Source: Gymnorhina tibicen (taxonomy: Eukaryota > Chordata > Aves > Passeriformes > Artamidae). Taken from it: a DNA stretch of 64,000 bases. Position numbers and translations under genes: made by a program. The notes under the pieces are model-generated. The model saw only the letters and a list, made by a program, of their open reading frames with translations. It ran no database searches and was not told the origin of the DNA. Below, piece after piece: positions 60,641 through 64,000 of this stretch; position 1 is the first letter of the stretch; the number at the start of each line of letters is the position of its first letter. The stretch covers positions 4,186,772 to 4,250,771 of the forward strand of contig VXAZ01018984.1 of NCBI GenBank assembly GCA_013399875.1. The letters run 5' to 3'.

Positions 60641-63600
60641 ATGTGTTACAGACTCAAAGCCATCTGGGTCTGACCCTGTATGGATAGAGACCATCTTGAT
60701 CAGGTATATTTTTTGTACTGACCCACTCTGCGTACTCATATGGTCTGTTCACCACAGCTGCTCTTGTCTACACATAGAATTCTTTCCTATGCTTCCTTAA
60801 AACCAGTGAAGATCCATGTAAAACAAAAGAGTGGCTTGGACATATGCAAATGCAAACACCCCAAATTACTCACAGAAGAAAAGGACTGTGGCAAAGCTTC
60901 CTGTGTCACCGCACAAACATGACTTGAAATAAGAGGAAAGCCACATTTACATGTTGCCAAGTAGTGGGTTATACAAACATAATAAAGCCAAAGTGCACAT
61001 TTTCCTGGTGTTCCTGAGAACACAGAGACATGTGATCCTGAAAGGCCATTTTCATGGTTCATGCATTCCCTGGCGGGCTGGCTGCAGCAGCCCCATGAGC
61101 AGGACAGCTGTGATTTTTCTCACATGGAAAGTGTGTAGGTGTGTAGCAGCTCTCCTACCAAAAACCTTTTGGAAAGTTACTAGTGAAAGGAAAGATTACA
61201 TTTCTTTTCACAGCCCACAGAGAGCAAGAAGGAGAAATCAACAGACCTCATTGCTGTAGAATCAGCATAAAAACAATTTGAAAGTAGTTTTCCTAAACTT
61301 TAATAGCAGATATGTTTCATACAACATTTAGTATAATCATCCCAAACTCTGTTTATGTGCAATAATATAGACTCAGAACATCTAGAAGGGAAAAAAAGGG
61401 CTTGGGGTGCCAGACCAGTTGGAGAAGGCAAATTCCAATCATGAAAGCATGAAGGGCATTGAAAATATTAGGAAAAACAACACTCGAACCCTCCCTTACA
61501 AATAATCCGTGACATAGATATATAAAAATCAATCAGATGTTACAAAATAAGAATTGTAGCCTGAGTACTGCCACAAAAGTTTATGAGCTGAATGTTTTAT
61601 CTTTATTCAGTCCCTCTCCCCAGGCACTCAAACTACAAAGACAAAATCTAAGGTAACAAACAGATCATAGCTCCTGCAACTCCTGCAGATGCAGCTACAT
61701 GCCAGGAGGGATGTCCTAATTTTATTCAGAATGTGAAGAGTGAAAGTAGAAACCTGTACTGTGCCAGTATAAATGCGGACATAAACCCTGAATACTTTGC
61801 TTTCCGACTTAACAGCTGAAAAAATTAATCCTAGCATTAATTGATGTATCAGCTGAAATGAACGTAGCAGGGAGAAATCTCGATTACAGAAAGAGCTCTA
61901 CAAAACTATGGTATGTGGTAAAGAGCAGATGAAGCCAAAGTAGGCAGCACTTTGTGTTAAATGAGTGGACCTGGTCCCCAGGCTGCTCCACTAACTTATC
62001 CTGAGGGGAAGCATGGCCGCCTTGTTTTGGATTTTACCAGTGACCAGCTCCTGCAGGTCCTGGACACAGACTGGTTTTTCATGAGGACTTTGATATGAAC
62101 TGTTAAGCATTCACCTTTGTCTCTCTCCATGAAGAGGATCATAGCAATACTCTCTAGGATAAGAATACAAACTTGTGGCAAGTATTTGCCACATTCCTAA
62201 TTATTTTACATTCATGCTCCTGTGTGTATCTCCTGTACATTTCCCCTTCTGTTGTAATTCAGCTGCCTCTCTTCCTGTCTCCCTGCTTTCTCCCCTGCTC
62301 CAGTCTGATGAACTTTTAACACAAACAACCTCTCAGAACTCCATCAATTCTCCCCCCTCTCCTTCTTCTTAATAGGCTGAATGGAAAATTGCAAAGTTTA
62401 GGATTTCCTCCTCTCTTCCCTTCACCTCAGCCATGTCCAGACCTCGGCTTGTTTGCATGTTGCTGCTCTAATCTTCAAGGAAGATTTTAGCACTAAAATC
62501 TTTGCCTGGCCATTCAGAAACCCACTTGTTTCTTGCAACAATTTAGGATACTGTCACAACCACTGAAGGTGGCACATCACATTATTTCACATGAAGAAAC
62601 AGAATTTACCAGCCCTGTGTCAGATTGGTGATGCTCCCAGTCTGATCACCCTGTACTCTAATCGTGTGTGTCAGAGGAATAACCTGCCCAAGCTGAGAAA
62701 GAACAACTGGATCCCTCTCAGGCTCAATCTCTCAGTCACCAGAAACGTAAGAGAACAACTCCTTTACATATTCCTGTAGTTCTTAATGTGTTGTAACTAG
62801 GGATTGTCTCATTAACTGTATAAATGTGCAATTCCCTAACTCCTGCTACACAATAAGCATCTGTTTTCTTGAATCATTAAGATTAAAACCTTGCGCTTCC
62901 TCCTGTCTGCTCGCAATAAAGTCGACCTCATCCGTGCTGGAATTCTTCCTTCCAACATCTGCTATTTGGCAGTGGCTCGAATTTCATCTCATCTGCTATG
63001 ACACTTCAGATCTTTGCAACTCTGGGAGGTCCTGCCAATGCACTGCAAACCTTTCTAGTTTTTGCTAACATATCCTTATTTGCCTCTTGCAAATTCTGCC
63101 TCCTTGCTGTTGGCCTCTTCTGTTTATCAGCGTACTGGTAGATAAAAAACAGTTTATTGTTTTGACGTCTATTCCTAACTTTGATAGCTCATATCAAAGG
63201 AAAAAAATACTTAGATTTGGATTTCCTTCCCACTGCAACAGCAGAACACAAACAGGAAATCTGTGACATGTGGAAAGACAAACCAGACATGTAAAAGATG
63301 CTGCTTATGGGCAGGAAACCAATAACTAACCAGAAGTGCCTCCTCCGATTCAATAAAAGAGCAGGCAACAAAAGACTTTTACCCAAGAATATGCCAGACT
63401 AATCAAGAAAAAACAAAGTTTTAGTGTTTTATTTTCAAACAGCCTTATTACTCTTGTAGCTTTTGTACTGTTCTTTGCTTATCTTACATTTAACTGACCT
63501 GGTGAAACCTGAGCTAGGGATCTCAGGTAATTCCTGTAACACTCAATGCTTCATGAGTGTAAACTAGAAGCAAAATTAAGTTGTTTTAGTAGCAGGACTT

Positions 63601-64000
63601 TCCCAGTACTTTATCAAGGTGAACAATCAGAATAATGAAGTCTGTTTTTCCTTATTACTCACCCAGTAACCATTTTCTAAAATACATCACTCAAAAATGG
63701 TTGTTACCAGGCCTCCAGTATAAACCAGTAAGAAAACAGGTCATTTGGGATCTGCAGTTTTGTAATATCAGTGCAATATGAACTGCACTGTTCTTGTCCA
63801 TGTGGAAAGAGTGGCATAACCTCTATCTAGAGTCCAGCAGCTTTTTGCATTTCTTGTTGGCTAGGAACACAGGAATTTAGAGAGGAATGGGCTTTGGATG
63901 GTATCTTAATGGTTAAAACCAGGAAAAAGTTCAGCCCACATAGGATCTTTATGAAAGCCTGGTGTGGTGGTATTTTGAGAAATAATATTCACAGGGAGGT
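60641..64000. other. Non-coding stretch to window end
   Basis: No exon, RNA gene or repeat family was recognised. Open frames are all below 105 codons without domain similarity. Confidence 0.6.

Noticed and set aside
1..64000. tRNA genes, CRISPR arrays, bacterial operons, intact transposons
   Set aside because: No plausible tRNA B-box in context, no regularly spaced repeats, and no intact transposase or reverse transcriptase frame was seen.

Overview
This is vertebrate nuclear DNA, most likely from a bird and probably a songbird. It is AT-leaning, has spliceosomal exons in long introns, and carries several decayed CR1 LINE fragments. It also has one well-preserved solo ERV LTR whose style I associate from memory with passerines. 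Nothing resembles a bacterial operon, a phage or a CRISPR locus.

The one recognisable gene is the 5' part of RASGEF1B, a guanine-nucleotide exchange factor for Ras-family (Rap2) GTPases, on the minus strand. Four coding exons can be read directly: 5248-5430 (six bases of 5'UTR plus codons 1-59), 3621-3743 (codons 60-100), 2703-2840 (codons 101-146) and 1-62 (from codon 147, cut by the window edge). All introns between them are phase 0 with GT-AG ends. Together they give about 166 residues covering the N-terminal leader and most of the RasGEF_N region; the catalytic RasGEF domain lies beyond base 1. The first coding exon has an acceptor six bases before its ATG, so at least one non-coding exon lies upstream. 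The best candidate for that exon and its promoter is the only CpG-rich island in the window, about 17.14-17.56 kb. It surrounds a 70-base assembly gap and has a consensus kappaB motif just upstream.

From about 17.6 kb to 64 kb I find no convincing exon of any known gene. This stretch is either the upstream flank of RASGEF1B or an intron of a longer isoform. What can be supported there is repeats: CR1 remnants (about 17.9, 33.5, 48.5 and perhaps 57.5 kb), a 660-bp solo LTR with a perfect 5-bp target-site duplication (36.2-36.9 kb), two copies of an unnamed dispersed repeat (40.0-40.6 and 60.4-60.65 kb), probable MIR-like SINE relics, and microsatellites. There is also a 178-bp direct duplication across a single N at 24,598 that looks like an assembly artefact, and a near-perfect 20-bp hairpin at 60.1 kb.

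I did not find a new biological system. The observations most worth checking are the exon structure matching the known circRasGEF1B circular RNA, the gapped kappaB/CpG promoter candidate, the assembly duplication, and the isolated hairpin.
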